A stretch of DNA of 64,000 nucleotides from Streptomyces cirratus (lineage in GTDB: Bacteria > Actinomycetota > Actinomycetes > Streptomycetales > Streptomycetaceae). Below the pieces are notes generated by a model. It made no database searches and was not told the origin of the DNA. It saw only the letters and a list, made by a program, of their open reading frames with translations. The stretch is taken from contig NZ_BMVP01000005.1 of the NCBI RefSeq assembly GCF_014650775.1, positions 248,001 to 312,000 of the forward strand, given 5' to 3'. Position 1 is the first letter of the stretch, and each line of letters begins with the position of its first letter. Both the position numbers and the translations under genes were made by a program. This document shows positions 10,408-17,790 of the stretch, one piece after another.

Positions 10408-11472
10408 ATGCGCGTACTCGTCACCGGAGGAGCCGGGTTCATCGGCTCGCACGTCGTCACCGCCCTGCGTCGGCGCGGGCACCACCCCGTGGTCCTGGAT
10501 TCCCTGCTGCCGGCCGCCCATCCCGTCCCGCAGGAGGTGCCGGGCCCCGATTTCGTACGGGCCGACGTGCGGGACCGCGATGCCGTGCTGACGGCGCTGC
10601 GCGGGGTGGACGCCGTCTGCCACCAGGCCGCGATGGTCGGGCTCGGCAAGGACTTCGCCGACGCGCCCGCCTACGTGGGGGCCAACGACCTCGGCACGGC
10701 GGTCCTGCTCGCGGCGATGGCCGAAAGCGGCGTCCCCCGACTCGTGCTCGCGGGCTCGATGGTCGTCTACGGGGAGGGCCGCTACGAGTGCCCCCGCCAC
10801 GGGGTCGTCCGGCCCGGGCCGCGCCGGGCCTCGGACCTGGCCGAGGGCCGGTTCGAGCCGCGCTGCCCCTCCTGCGGGGCGGAGCTCGCCCCGGGGCTGG
10901 TGGCCGAGGACGCCCCGGCCGACCCGCGGAACGTCTACGCGACCACGAAGCTGGCGCAGGAGCACCTGGCCGCCGCGTGGGCGCGGTGCGTGGACGGCCG
11001 GGCGGTGTCGCTGCGCTACCACAACGTGTACGGGCCGGGGATGCCGCGCGACACCCCGTACGCGGGGGTGGCCTCGTTCTTCCGGTCGGCGCTGGCCAGG
11101 GGCGAGGCGCCGCGCGTCTTCGAGGACGGGGCCCAGCGGCGCGACTTCGTCCACGTCGGGGACGTCGCGGCGGCCAACGTGGCGGCCCTGGAGGCGCTGG
11201 ACTCCCCGGGCGCCCTCCCGCCCGGCGCCTGCACCGCGTACAACACGGGCAGCGGCGAGCCGCACACGGTCGGGGAGATGGCCTCGGCCCTCGCGGCCGC
11301 GCACGGCGGCCCGGCCCCGGTCGTGACGGGCGAGTTCCGCCTCGGCGACGTCCGGCACATCACGGCCGACTCCCGCCGCCTGCGCACGGACCTGGGCTGG
11401 CGCCCCGAGGTCTCCTTCGCGCAGGGCATGACGGAATTCGCCCACGCGACCCAGCGGGCGAGCCTGGTCTGA
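10408..11472 (+). CDS. NAD-dependent sugar epimerase/dehydratase with zinc-ribbon insert
   Basis: A 354-residue extended short-chain dehydrogenase. The N-terminus 'MRVLVTGGAGFIGSHVV' has the GGxGFIG nucleotide-binding loop, 'YATTK' supplies the catalytic Tyr-Lys, and 'RDFVHVGDVAAAN' is typical of UDP-sugar epimerases. Between residues about 130 and 165 it carries an unusual Cys/His insert (C-P-R-H followed later by C-P-S-C) that looks like a small zinc ribbon. It likely makes or modifies a nucleotide sugar for the neighbouring glycosyltransferases. It is transcribed alone, towards the two-component genes. Confidence 0.87.
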   Translation: MRVLVTGGAGFIGSHVVTALRRRGHHPVVLDSLLPAAHPVPQEVPGPDFVRADVRDRDAVLTALRGVDAVCHQAAMVGLGKDFADAPAYVGANDLGTAVLLAAMAESGVPRLVLAGSMVVYGEGRYECPRHGVVRPGPRRASDLAEGRFEPRCPSCGAELAPGLVAEDAPADPRNVYATTKLAQEHLAAAWARCVDGRAVSLRYHNVYGPGMPRDTPYAGVASFFRSALARGEAPRVFEDGAQRRDFVHVGDVAAANVAALEALDSPGALPPGACTAYNTGSGEPHTVGEMASALAAAHGGPAPVVTGEFRLGDVRHITADSRRLRTDLGWRPEVSFAQGMTEFAHATQRASLV

Positions 11473-11529
11473 CCCTCCCGCCCCCCACGGCACGTTCGCC
11501 CGACGGCGCGTGGCGGGCAGTGCGGCGCC

Positions 11530-11768
11530 GTGCGCGGCCGGGAGCCCGGGCGGTCCGAGGTCCGTCCGCACACCCGGTCCGGACGGCGCGGGTGCAGGGC
11601 CCCGAGCAAACGCGGAGGGCGGATGCCGGCCGGGGCGGGGCCGTGCCGTGAAGGATCAGGCGCCCCGTGCGGCCGGTGCGGCCGGTCCGAAATGCGTCCG
11701 CACACCGGGTCCGGACGGCGCGGGTGCAGGGTCCCGAACGAGCGTGGACGGCGGGTGCCGGGCAGGGC
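11530..11768. repeat. Two imperfect direct repeats of about 80-100 bp, 142 bp apart
   Basis: Two copies (about 11530-11636 and 11672-11768) share long blocks such as GGTCCGGACGGCGCGGGTGC, with scattered substitutions. They fill most of the 327-bp space between the convergent epimerase and histidine kinase genes. No gene is seen here. The repeats look like a local duplication; a role in termination or as an operator cannot be judged. Confidence 0.75.
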
Positions 11769-11799
11769 CGGGCGGCGCGGGGCGGGGGGTGCCGAGGGG

Positions 11800-12909
11800 T
11801 CAGGCCGTGAGGGGCAGGGTGACCTCGAAGCGGCAGCCGCCGGGGACGTTGTGGACCGTGGCGTGGCCGGCGTGGGCCTCGACGATGCCGCGGACGATGG
11901 CGAGGCCGAGACCGGCCCCCGCCGGGGGCGTACGGGCGGTCGTGCCGCGCCAGCCGGTGTCGAAGACCCGGGGCAGGTCCTCGGCCGCGATGCCCCCGCA
12001 CCCGTCCGTGACGGACAGGACGACCGCCCCGTCCTGCCGCTGGGCGGCGATGGCGACGGTCCCGTCGGCCGGGGTGTGCCGGATCGCGTTGATCAGCAGG
12101 TTCGCCAGGACCCGGGTCATCTCCTTGCCGTCCACCTCCACCGGCACCCGCTCGACGGTGCCCCCGACCAGCCGTACCCCGTGCTCGCGCGCGAGCGGGT
12201 CCGCTCCCGACAGCGCGTCCCCGACCAGGTCGTACACCGACATCCGGCTCGGGGTCAGGCAGAGCGCGCCCGCGTGGATCCGGGACAGCTCGAACAGGTC
12301 CCCGACCATCGAGTTCAGCCGCTCCACCTCGGTGCGGATCTGCCGGTGGTAGCGGGCCGGGTCGGCGGCCATGCCGTCCTCCAGCGCCTCGGACATGGCC
12401 CGCAGCCCCGCCAGCGGGGTCCGCAGGTCGTGCGAGATCCAGGCCACCAGCTCGCGCCGCGAGGCCTCCAGCGCGCGCTCCCGCTCCCGGGACGCGGCCA
12501 GCTTCGCGCTGGTCGCCGCCAGCTCGCGGGACAGCGCGTCCAGCTCGGCGGTGGTCTGCCCGGGCGGGGCCGCGAAGCTGCCGCCGTCACCGAAGTCGCG
12601 TGCCGCGCGGGACAGTTCCCTGCTGCGGGCGACCACCCACCGCCCCAGCAGGAGCGCGGTCGCCAGGGAGACCACCGCCGCCATCGCCGCGACCAGGGTC
12701 ACCACACCGAGGTCGTGCCGGGACAGGAACATGGCCTGGGCTACGGCGAGGGTGCCGGCCAGCATCGCGGTGACGGTGACGGCCGCGACGACCGTGAGCG
12801 AGACGGCGACCGAGCGGCGGCGCACCAGCCGCAGGACGCCCGCGCCGAGCACCCCGGCGCAGGCGGCACCGCCGAGGGCGAACAGTGCGATGAGCAGGGC
12901 GTCGGTCAC
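11800..12909 (-). CDS. Sensor histidine kinase
   Basis: A 369-residue membrane kinase with three hydrophobic segments in the first 90 residues, a coiled HAMP-like linker (about 90-150), the dimerisation/phosphoacceptor motif 'WISHDLRTPL' (His160) and an ATPase domain with 'NLLINAIRHTP' (N box), 'VTDGCGGI' (G1) and 'GAGLGLAIVRGIVEAH' (G2). There is no large extracytoplasmic domain, so it probably senses a membrane or intracellular state. Its GTG start overlaps the response-regulator stop (GTGA). It phosphorylates the partner encoded just upstream. Confidence 0.93.
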   Translation of the reverse strand: MTDALLIALFALGGAACAGVLGAGVLRLVRRRSVAVSLTVVAAVTVTAMLAGTLAVAQAMFLSRHDLGVVTLVAAMAAVVSLATALLLGRWVVARSRELSRAARDFGDGGSFAAPPGQTTAELDALSRELAATSAKLAASRERERALEASRRELVAWISHDLRTPLAGLRAMSEALEDGMAADPARYHRQIRTEVERLNSMVGDLFELSRIHAGALCLTPSRMSVYDLVGDALSGADPLAREHGVRLVGGTVERVPVEVDGKEMTRVLANLLINAIRHTPADGTVAIAAQRQDGAVVLSVTDGCGGIAAEDLPRVFDTGWRGTTARTPPAGAGLGLAIVRGIVEAHAGHATVHNVPGGCRFEVTLPLTA

Positions 12910-13676
12910 GCCGTCTCCCCCGTCCCGGCGGAGCCCGGGTCGGCGGCGCCCGTGGGCTCCGGCGGTTCGGTGGCGCCCATGGGGTCGAAGCGGTAGCCGA
13001 CTCCCCAGACGGTCTGGATCAGCCGCGGCCGGCCCGGGTCGGCCTCCACCTTCGCGCGCAGCCTCCGTACGTGCACGGTCACCGTCGACAGGTCCCCGAA
13101 GTCCCAGCCCCACACCTCGCGCATCAGCTCCTCCCTGCCGTGCGCCCGGCCGGGGTGCCGAAGGAAGTGCGCGAGCAGGTCGAACTCCCTCAGCGTCAAG
13201 GTGAGTTCCCGCCCGTCCTTGGTGGCGCGGTGGGTCGCGGGGTCGAGCGCTATCCCGGCGCCCGCGAGCACCCGCGGCGCGCCGACGGGCCCGGCGGCCC
13301 GGCTGCGCCGCAGGACGGACGTCACCCGCAGCACCAGCTCGCGCGGGCTGAACGGCTTGGTGACGTAGTCGTCCGCGCCCACCTCCAGGCCCGCGATCCG
13401 GTCGTCCTCGTCACCCCGGGCCGTCAGCATGATCACCGGTACGGGGCCGCTCTCGCGCAGCCTCCGGCACACCTCCAGCCCGTCCAGCCCCGGCAGCATC
13501 AGGTCAAGGACCACCAGGTCGGGCCGGAGCCGCCCGGCCCGGTCCAGGGCGGACGGTCCGTCACCGGCTTCCTCGACGGTGAAACCGGCGCGCCGCAGGT
13601 ACTGGGCGACGACCTCGGAGACGGTCGGATCGTCGTCCACGACGAGGACCCGGGCGGGGGGCGCTTCCATGCTCAT
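12906..13676 (-). CDS. OmpR/PhoB-family response regulator
   Basis: A 256-residue regulator. The receiver domain has the acidic pocket 'VVDDDP', phosphoacceptor Asp58 in 'VVLDLMLPG', Thr85 and Lys107 in 'YVTKPF'. The C-terminal winged helix contains 'LREFDLLAHFLRHPG' and 'VTVHVRRLRAKVE...IQTVWGVGYRF'. A Pro/Gly/Glu-rich tail follows. It is divergent from the glycosyltransferase operon across 124 bp that hold a 20-nt motif repeated at another promoter of this block. Autoregulation and control of the neighbouring operons are likely but inferred. Confidence 0.94.
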   Translation of the reverse strand: MSMEAPPARVLVVDDDPTVSEVVAQYLRRAGFTVEEAGDGPSALDRAGRLRPDLVVLDLMLPGLDGLEVCRRLRESGPVPVIMLTARGDEDDRIAGLEVGADDYVTKPFSPRELVLRVTSVLRRSRAAGPVGAPRVLAGAGIALDPATHRATKDGRELTLTLREFDLLAHFLRHPGRAHGREELMREVWGWDFGDLSTVTVHVRRLRAKVEADPGRPRLIQTVWGVGYRFDPMGATEPPEPTGAADPGSAGTGETA

Positions 13677-13736
13677 GCCGCCCAGCCTCCCATCCGGCGC
13701 CCCCGTTCGGGGACGCGCGCCGGTCCGGCCGGAGGA

Positions 13737-13756
13737 GACGTCCGCGTTCCGTAAGG
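13737..13756 (+). promoter_or_regulatory. Conserved 20-nt operator (copy 1)
   Basis: GACGTCCGCGTTCCGTAAGG occurs here, ending 44 nt before the glycosyltransferase start. The identical 20 bases occur, reversed, at 19002-19021, 45 nt before the molybdenum oxidoreductase start. Identical sequence and near-identical distance make this a strong candidate activator site. Confidence 0.7.
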
Positions 13757-13760
13757 AGTG

Positions 13761-13794
13761 GCAGGCCCGATCCGGGCCTGCGGCTTCCTACGGT
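13761..13794 (+). promoter_or_regulatory. Palindrome and -10 box of the glycosyltransferase operon
   Basis: A perfect 9-bp inverted repeat, GCAGGCCCG-ATC-CGGGCCTGC (13761-13781), is followed by TACGGT (13789-13794), a -10 box six bases before the GTG start. The start codon has no Shine-Dalgarno, so the transcript is probably leaderless. The palindrome covers the -35 region and could bind a second regulator. Confidence 0.5.
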
Positions 13795-13800
13795 GGACCC

Positions 13801-14499
13801 GTGACCATGACCGCGACCGTAGACGTCGTACTCCCCTGTCTGAACGAGGCCGAGGCCCTGCCCTGGGTGCTGGACCGCATCCCCGCCGGCTGGCGGGCCC
13901 TGGTCGTGGACAACGGCTCCACCGACGGCTCCGCCCAGATCGCCCGCGGGCTCGGCGCCACCGTGGTGCGCGAGGAGCGGCGCGGGTTCGGCGCCGCCTG
14001 CCACGCCGGGCTGCTCGCCGCCGAGGCGGACGTCGTCTGCTTCTGCGACTGCGACGCCTCCCTGGACCCGGGGCTGCTGACCGGGTTCGTGGCGGCGGTG
14101 GCGGCCGGCGAGGCCGATCTGGTGCTGGGCCGGCGCCGTCCGCAGGGCCGGGGTGCCTGGCCCGCGCACGCCCGGGCCGGGAACCTGGCGCTCGCGCGGA
14201 TGCTGCGCCGCCGGACCGGGCTGGAGCTGCGCGACCTGGGCCCCATGCGGGCCGCGCGGCGCACCGGCCTGCTGGGGCTGGACCTGACCGACCGGCGCTC
14301 CGGGTACCCGCTGCAGATGGTGGTGCGGGCGGCGGACGCGGGGTGGCGGGTGCGGGAGGTGGACGTGCCGTACCTGCCGCGGTCCGGGAAGTCGAAGGTG
14401 ACCGGCACCTGGCGGGGCACCTGGCAGGCCGTACGGGACATGAGCCGGGTGCTGGCGGAGCCCGCCGCCGGCCGTCCGGTGGCCGGGGGTGCCCGGTGA
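13801..14499 (+). CDS. Family 2 glycosyltransferase
   Basis: A 232-residue GT-A enzyme of the dolichyl-phosphate mannose synthase-like GT2 group. 'VVLPCLNEAEALPWVL', 'VVDNGSTDGSAQIA' and the metal-binding 'CDCDAS' are in the expected positions, and 'DLGPMRAARR' and 'PYLPRSGKSKVTGTWRGT' are typical. There are no membrane helices. It transfers a sugar from a nucleotide donor, perhaps to a polyprenyl phosphate. It is the first gene of a three-gene operon; its stop overlaps the next start (GTGA). The GTG start fits the -10 element. Confidence 0.9.
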   Translation: MTMTATVDVVLPCLNEAEALPWVLDRIPAGWRALVVDNGSTDGSAQIARGLGATVVREERRGFGAACHAGLLAAEADVVCFCDCDASLDPGLLTGFVAAVAAGEADLVLGRRRPQGRGAWPAHARAGNLALARMLRRRTGLELRDLGPMRAARRTGLLGLDLTDRRSGYPLQMVVRAADAGWRVREVDVPYLPRSGKSKVTGTWRGTWQAVRDMSRVLAEPAAGRPVAGGAR

Positions 14500-15113
14500 G
14501 CACGCTGATGGTGATCGCGAAGGAGCCGCTGCCGGGCCGGGTCAAGACCCGGCTGACGCCGCCGTTCAGCGCCGCCGAGGCGGCCGGGCTTGCGGAGGCC
14601 GCGCTGGCCGACACCCTGGACGCGGTGGCCCGGACCCCCGCCGAGCGGAGGGTGCTCGTACTGGAGGGGCGGCCCGGTCCGTGGCTGCCGCCCGGGTTCG
14701 AGGTGGTGCCGCAGGCGTCCGGTGGCCTGGACGAGCGGCTCGCCGCCGCCTTCGCCGGGTGCGCCGGGCCCGCGCTGCTGATCGGGATGGACACCCCGCA
14801 GGTCACGCCGGAGCTGCTGGCGGTCGACTGGTCGCAGCGCGACGCATGGTTCGGTCCGGCCGCGGACGGGGGGTTCTGGGCGCTCGGTCTGGCCGTGCCG
14901 GATCCGGCGTTGCTGCGGGGCGTGCCGATGTCCGTGTCCGTGACGGGCGCCGTCCAATACGAGCGGCTGCGTGCGGCCGGCCTGCGGATCGGGCGGCTGC
15001 CGGTGCTGCGGGACGTGGACACCGCCGAGGACGCCCGGCTGGTGGCGGCCGACGCCCCGGCGGGCGCGTTCGCGGTGGAGCTGGCTCGGCTCACCCAGGC
15101 GGCCCGCCGATGA
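14496..15113 (+). CDS. DUF2064 / TIGR04282-type GT-A fold transferase
   Basis: A 205-residue protein beginning 'VSTLMVIAKEPLPGRVKTRL', the signature of the DUF2064 family, a nucleotidyl/glycosyltransferase fold. It also has 'LIGMDTPQVTP' and 'FGPAADGGFWALGL'. Relatives occur in arsenosugar gene sets and beside selenium or radical-SAM genes, but no arsenic or selenium gene is present here. It overlaps both neighbours by four bases, so the three proteins are made together and likely act on one product. Confidence 0.85.
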   Translation: MSTLMVIAKEPLPGRVKTRLTPPFSAAEAAGLAEAALADTLDAVARTPAERRVLVLEGRPGPWLPPGFEVVPQASGGLDERLAAAFAGCAGPALLIGMDTPQVTPELLAVDWSQRDAWFGPAADGGFWALGLAVPDPALLRGVPMSVSVTGAVQYERLRAAGLRIGRLPVLRDVDTAEDARLVAADAPAGAFAVELARLTQAARR

Positions 15114-15790
15114 GCGCGCGAGGGGCGGTAGCGGCCACGGCCTGGTCGGCGGACCCGTACACCGTCGCGCTGCGCAGCGGTCGCGGACCGTTGTTCCTGC
15201 GGCGCGGGGACGGCTGGTTGTTGCCGCTGGACGTGGAGCGCTGGTGCGAGGAGCCCGACGGGGCGGACCGGACGGTGCTGGACCGCTGCCGGGGAGCGGT
15301 CCTGGACATCGGCTGCGGTCCTGGCCGGCTGGTGTCGGCGCTGGCCGCCCGGGGGCACCGCGCGCTGGGGATCGACGTCAGCCCGGAGGCGGTGGCCCGT
15401 ACGGCCCGCTCGGGCGGCACCGCACTGCACCGGTCGGTCTTCGACTCCCTCCCCGGGGAGGGGCGTTGGGACACGGCGCTGCTGATCGACGGGAACATCG
15501 GTATCGGCGGTGACCCGGCGGCGTTGCTGCGGCGGATGGCCGAGGTGCTGGCGCAGACGGGCGCGCTGGTCGTCGAGTGCGCGGAGGTGGATGTGGACGA
15601 ACGCTGCGAGGTCCGCGTCGCGGACGGCCGGGGCGGCCTCGGCTCCCCGTTTGCCTGGGCCCGCGTCGGCCCCACGGCGCTGACCGCCCACGCGAAGGCC
15701 TCCGGCTGGACGCCGTCCGAGCGCTGGTCGGCGCGGGACCGGGTCTTCCTGGAACTCACCCGCGATCGCCCACCGCGCCGGATCCGGTGA
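15110..15790 (+). CDS. Class I SAM-dependent methyltransferase
   Basis: A 226-residue methyltransferase with motif I 'VLDIGCGPGRLVSALAARG' and the acidic end of strand 2 'ALGIDVSPEAV'. The first 60 residues resemble an accessory lid ('GPLFLRRGDGWLLPLDVERW'). It is the last gene of the GT2-DUF2064 operon (ATGA overlap). The substrate is unknown; by context it may methylate the glycan or lipid made by its partners. Confidence 0.88.
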   Translation: MSARGAVAATAWSADPYTVALRSGRGPLFLRRGDGWLLPLDVERWCEEPDGADRTVLDRCRGAVLDIGCGPGRLVSALAARGHRALGIDVSPEAVARTARSGGTALHRSVFDSLPGEGRWDTALLIDGNIGIGGDPAALLRRMAEVLAQTGALVVECAEVDVDERCEVRVADGRGGLGSPFAWARVGPTALTAHAKASGWTPSERWSARDRVFLELTRDRPPRRIR

Positions 15791-15821
15791 CCTGAGTCGG
15801 AGATCCGGTGGCGGTGGGCCC

Positions 15822-15837
15822 GGTCCGGATGCGGACC
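15822..15837 (+). terminator. Short hairpin after the methyltransferase gene
   Basis: GGTCCG-GATG-CGGACC forms a 6-bp stem with a 4-nt loop about 30 bp after the stop. It is a modest candidate terminator separating the operon from the toxin-like gene. Confidence 0.35.
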
Positions 15838-15853
15838 CGTGTGCGCCGCGACG

Positions 15854-15884
15854 GCATGCGCGCACGGGCAAGAGCGCATGCGCT
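15854..15884. promoter_or_regulatory. Repeated GCATGCGC motif upstream of the RIP gene
   Basis: GCATGCGC occurs at 15854-15861 and again at 15876-15883, 22 bp apart (two helical turns). The second copy lies in a perfect 12-bp palindrome, AGCGCATGCGCT (15873-15884). Position about 90-120 bp before the toxin-like gene suggests an operator; no protein can be named. Confidence 0.4.
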
Positions 15885-15973
15885 GCGGGGCAAAGGGCGG
15901 GGCGGATGTCCGCGGATGCTGTTCGGACCACATCGTCCGGGCGTCGCCGCTCGCCTACCCACTTCGAGGGACC

Positions 15974-16861
15974 GTGCTCAAGAGGACTCGCTGCGCACTG
16001 CTGTCGATCACCGCCGCCACCGCGCTCATCGCGCCACTGGCCGGCGCCGCCTCCGCGACGACCGCGCCGGCCGCGCAGCCGGCGGGGGTGAGCCGGGCGC
16101 AGCTCCAGAACTGGCCCGTCATCGACTGGGACATCACCGACATCACCGCCGGCCGGGGTGAGCACGCCAATCGCTACTGGAACCTGATCGACGCCATCCA
16201 CCGCAACAGCTACGGCGATTCGACCAACGCCGACAGCGGACTCGTCCAGCAGACCACCCGGAACACCAACCGCTTGATCCAGGTCCGCGTGCGGAACCAG
16301 GGGAGCGATCTCGTCTCCGTCTACCTGTGGGCGGACAATCTCTACGTCGCGGGGTTCTACTCGCCCGGCGCCAACCAGCACTGGGCCTTCCAGGACGGGC
16401 GCCAGCAGCAGTTCCAGCAGGACCTGGGCGTGTCCGTGCGTTTCATGCCGCGCAACGGCAGCTACCTCAGTCTGGGCGGCGGAAGCACGCGCGAGAACAT
16501 GTACCTCGGTTCCACCAACATCTTCAACGCGCTCCGGGACCTGCACAACGTCTCGCAATGGGACGAGACCCGCGTCGACCGGGGCATGCTGATGGCCATC
16601 ACGATCCTCTCGGAAGCCGCCCGGTTCGGACCGATCTTCAACCGCGTCTACGGGAACATCAACGGTTTCACCAACTGGCAGCTGAGCCGGGACTACGCCG
16701 AGATGGAGAACCAGTGGGGCGCGCTCTCCAGGGCCGCGCACAGCTGGCGCCAGGGCCGGCCGGCTTCGGTGCGACTGATCGGGAACAACGTCACGAGCTT
16801 CGACAGGCTGAGGACGGTCGTCGGTTTCGTGGAGCTCCACGGCTCGGAAGCGCTGCTGTAG
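15974..16861 (+). CDS. Secreted ribosome-inactivating protein (rRNA N-glycosidase)
   Basis: A 295-residue protein with a signal peptide (basic start, hydrophobic core 'ALLSITAATALIAPLAG', AxA-type end 'GAASA') and one ricin A/Shiga-type RIP domain. The catalytic motif 'SEAARF' places Glu214 and Arg217 at the N-glycosidase site. Tyr124 in 'DNLYVAGFY' matches the first adenine-stacking Tyr, and Trp248 in 'MENQWGALSRAA' matches the conserved active-site Trp. The second active-site Tyr is not obvious. RIPs remove one adenine from the sarcin-ricin loop of large-subunit rRNA. No lectin chain follows, so it is type I-like. The GTG start has GAGGG only 3 nt away, which is weak, but it gives a clean signal peptide. 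It lies between the methyltransferase and Mo-enzyme genes, apparently inserted. Confidence 0.88.
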   Translation: MLKRTRCALLSITAATALIAPLAGAASATTAPAAQPAGVSRAQLQNWPVIDWDITDITAGRGEHANRYWNLIDAIHRNSYGDSTNADSGLVQQTTRNTNRLIQVRVRNQGSDLVSVYLWADNLYVAGFYSPGANQHWAFQDGRQQQFQQDLGVSVRFMPRNGSYLSLGGGSTRENMYLGSTNIFNALRDLHNVSQWDETRVDRGMLMAITILSEAARFGPIFNRVYGNINGFTNWQLSRDYAEMENQWGALSRAAHSWRQGRPASVRLIGNNVTSFDRLRTVVGFVELHGSEALL

Positions 16862-16879
16862 CTCATCCGCCGACGGTGG

Positions 16880-17365
16880 TCAGGCCGGGAGCCGGTGGGT
16901 GTAGCGGGTGCCCGGCCGGCCGTCGACGAAGGTTTCACCGACGGCCACGAAACCGTTGCGGGTGAGGACGGTCATGGAGGCGGGGTTGTCGAGGGTGGTG
17001 ACGGCGGTGAGTTCGCGCAGTCCGTACGGGGCCACGGCCAGTCGGCGGACCCCGGCGACCGCCGCCGTCGCCAGGCCGCGGCCGGCCGCGTCCTCGCCGA
17101 TCCGGTAGCCGAGTTCGGCGCTGCCCTCCCGGACGTCCACGAGGTTGATCCGTCCGGCCAGTTCGCCTTCGGCGTCGAACACCAGGTGGAAGTGGCAGAC
17201 ACCCGCCTCCTGTTCGGCGAGCAGCGCCCGGTGCCGGGCCGGGAAGCCGGCGAAATACGCGTCGCCCCGGTCGGGCACCGAGCGCGCGAAGTACGCCCGG
17301 TTCTCCCGCTCGAAGGCCAGCAGGGCGTCCGCGTGATCGGCCCTGAGCCGCTCCAGCCTCACCAT
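16880..17365 (-). CDS. GNAT acetyltransferase, RimJ/RimL type
   Basis: A 161-residue N-acetyltransferase. Acetyl-CoA binding is marked by 'GYRIGEDAAGRGLATAAVAGVRRLA', and the C-terminal 'NPASMTVLTRNGFVAVGE' is the usual RimJ/L motif. The substrate (protein N-terminus or small amine) is unknown. It is convergent with the RIP gene, 18 bp apart. A protective role against that toxin has no support beyond position. Confidence 0.87.
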   Translation of the reverse strand: MVRLERLRADHADALLAFERENRAYFARSVPDRGDAYFAGFPARHRALLAEQEAGVCHFHLVFDAEGELAGRINLVDVREGSAELGYRIGEDAAGRGLATAAVAGVRRLAVAPYGLRELTAVTTLDNPASMTVLTRNGFVAVGETFVDGRPGTRYTHRLPA

Positions 17366-17382
17366 GACCCCAGCGTATGCGC

Positions 17383-17790
17383 TTACGCGTCCCGTCGGCG
17401 GCGGCCGCGCGAGCGCACCGCGCGGACCGCCGCGAGGAGCCCGGCCGCCACCGCCACCGCCCCCAGGACCAGCAGCAGGTTCCTCCCGTACGGGAGCGGC
17501 AGCGCCGACGGGTTGGCGGCGCCACCCGGCCGCAGGAGCAGCGGCAGCGTGACCAGCAGCACCGCGCCGCCGGTCAGCAGCGTCCCGCGCAGCAGCCCCC
17601 GCGCGGGCAGCGCCGCCGTCAGCAGGCCGGCACCCAGCACCAGCGGGGCGATGACCGCGTCGTGCAGGACGAGCGCCCCGCCCAGCCAGACGAGTACGTC
17701 GAGGGGGTCGGGCAGTACGGCGACCAGCCGGGCCCCGACGGCGGCCAGCAGCAGCCCGAGGGCGCCCAGGGTGTACCGGTAGACCGTCAC
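17383..17790 (-). CDS. Small membrane protein coupled to the molybdenum oxidoreductase
   Basis: A 135-residue protein with about four hydrophobic helices and a basic C-terminal tail (RAVRSRGRRRRDA). The GTG start overlaps the oxidoreductase stop (GTGA) and is preceded by GGAGGTGCT. No family is recognised. Coupling suggests an assembly or electron-transfer partner in the membrane. The sequence 'LVWLGGALVLHDAVIAPLVLG' has one His that could bind haem, but this is speculative. Confidence 0.7.
   Translation of the reverse strand: MTVYRYTLGALGLLLAAVGARLVAVLPDPLDVLVWLGGALVLHDAVIAPLVLGAGLLTAALPARGLLRGTLLTGGAVLLVTLPLLLRPGGAANPSALPLPYGRNLLLVLGAVAVAAGLLAAVRAVRSRGRRRRDA

Noticed and set aside
14496..15113. 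Arsenosugar or selenium pathway from the DUF2064 gene
   Set aside because: No ArsM, radical SAM or selenium gene is in the operon; the family name alone is not evidence.
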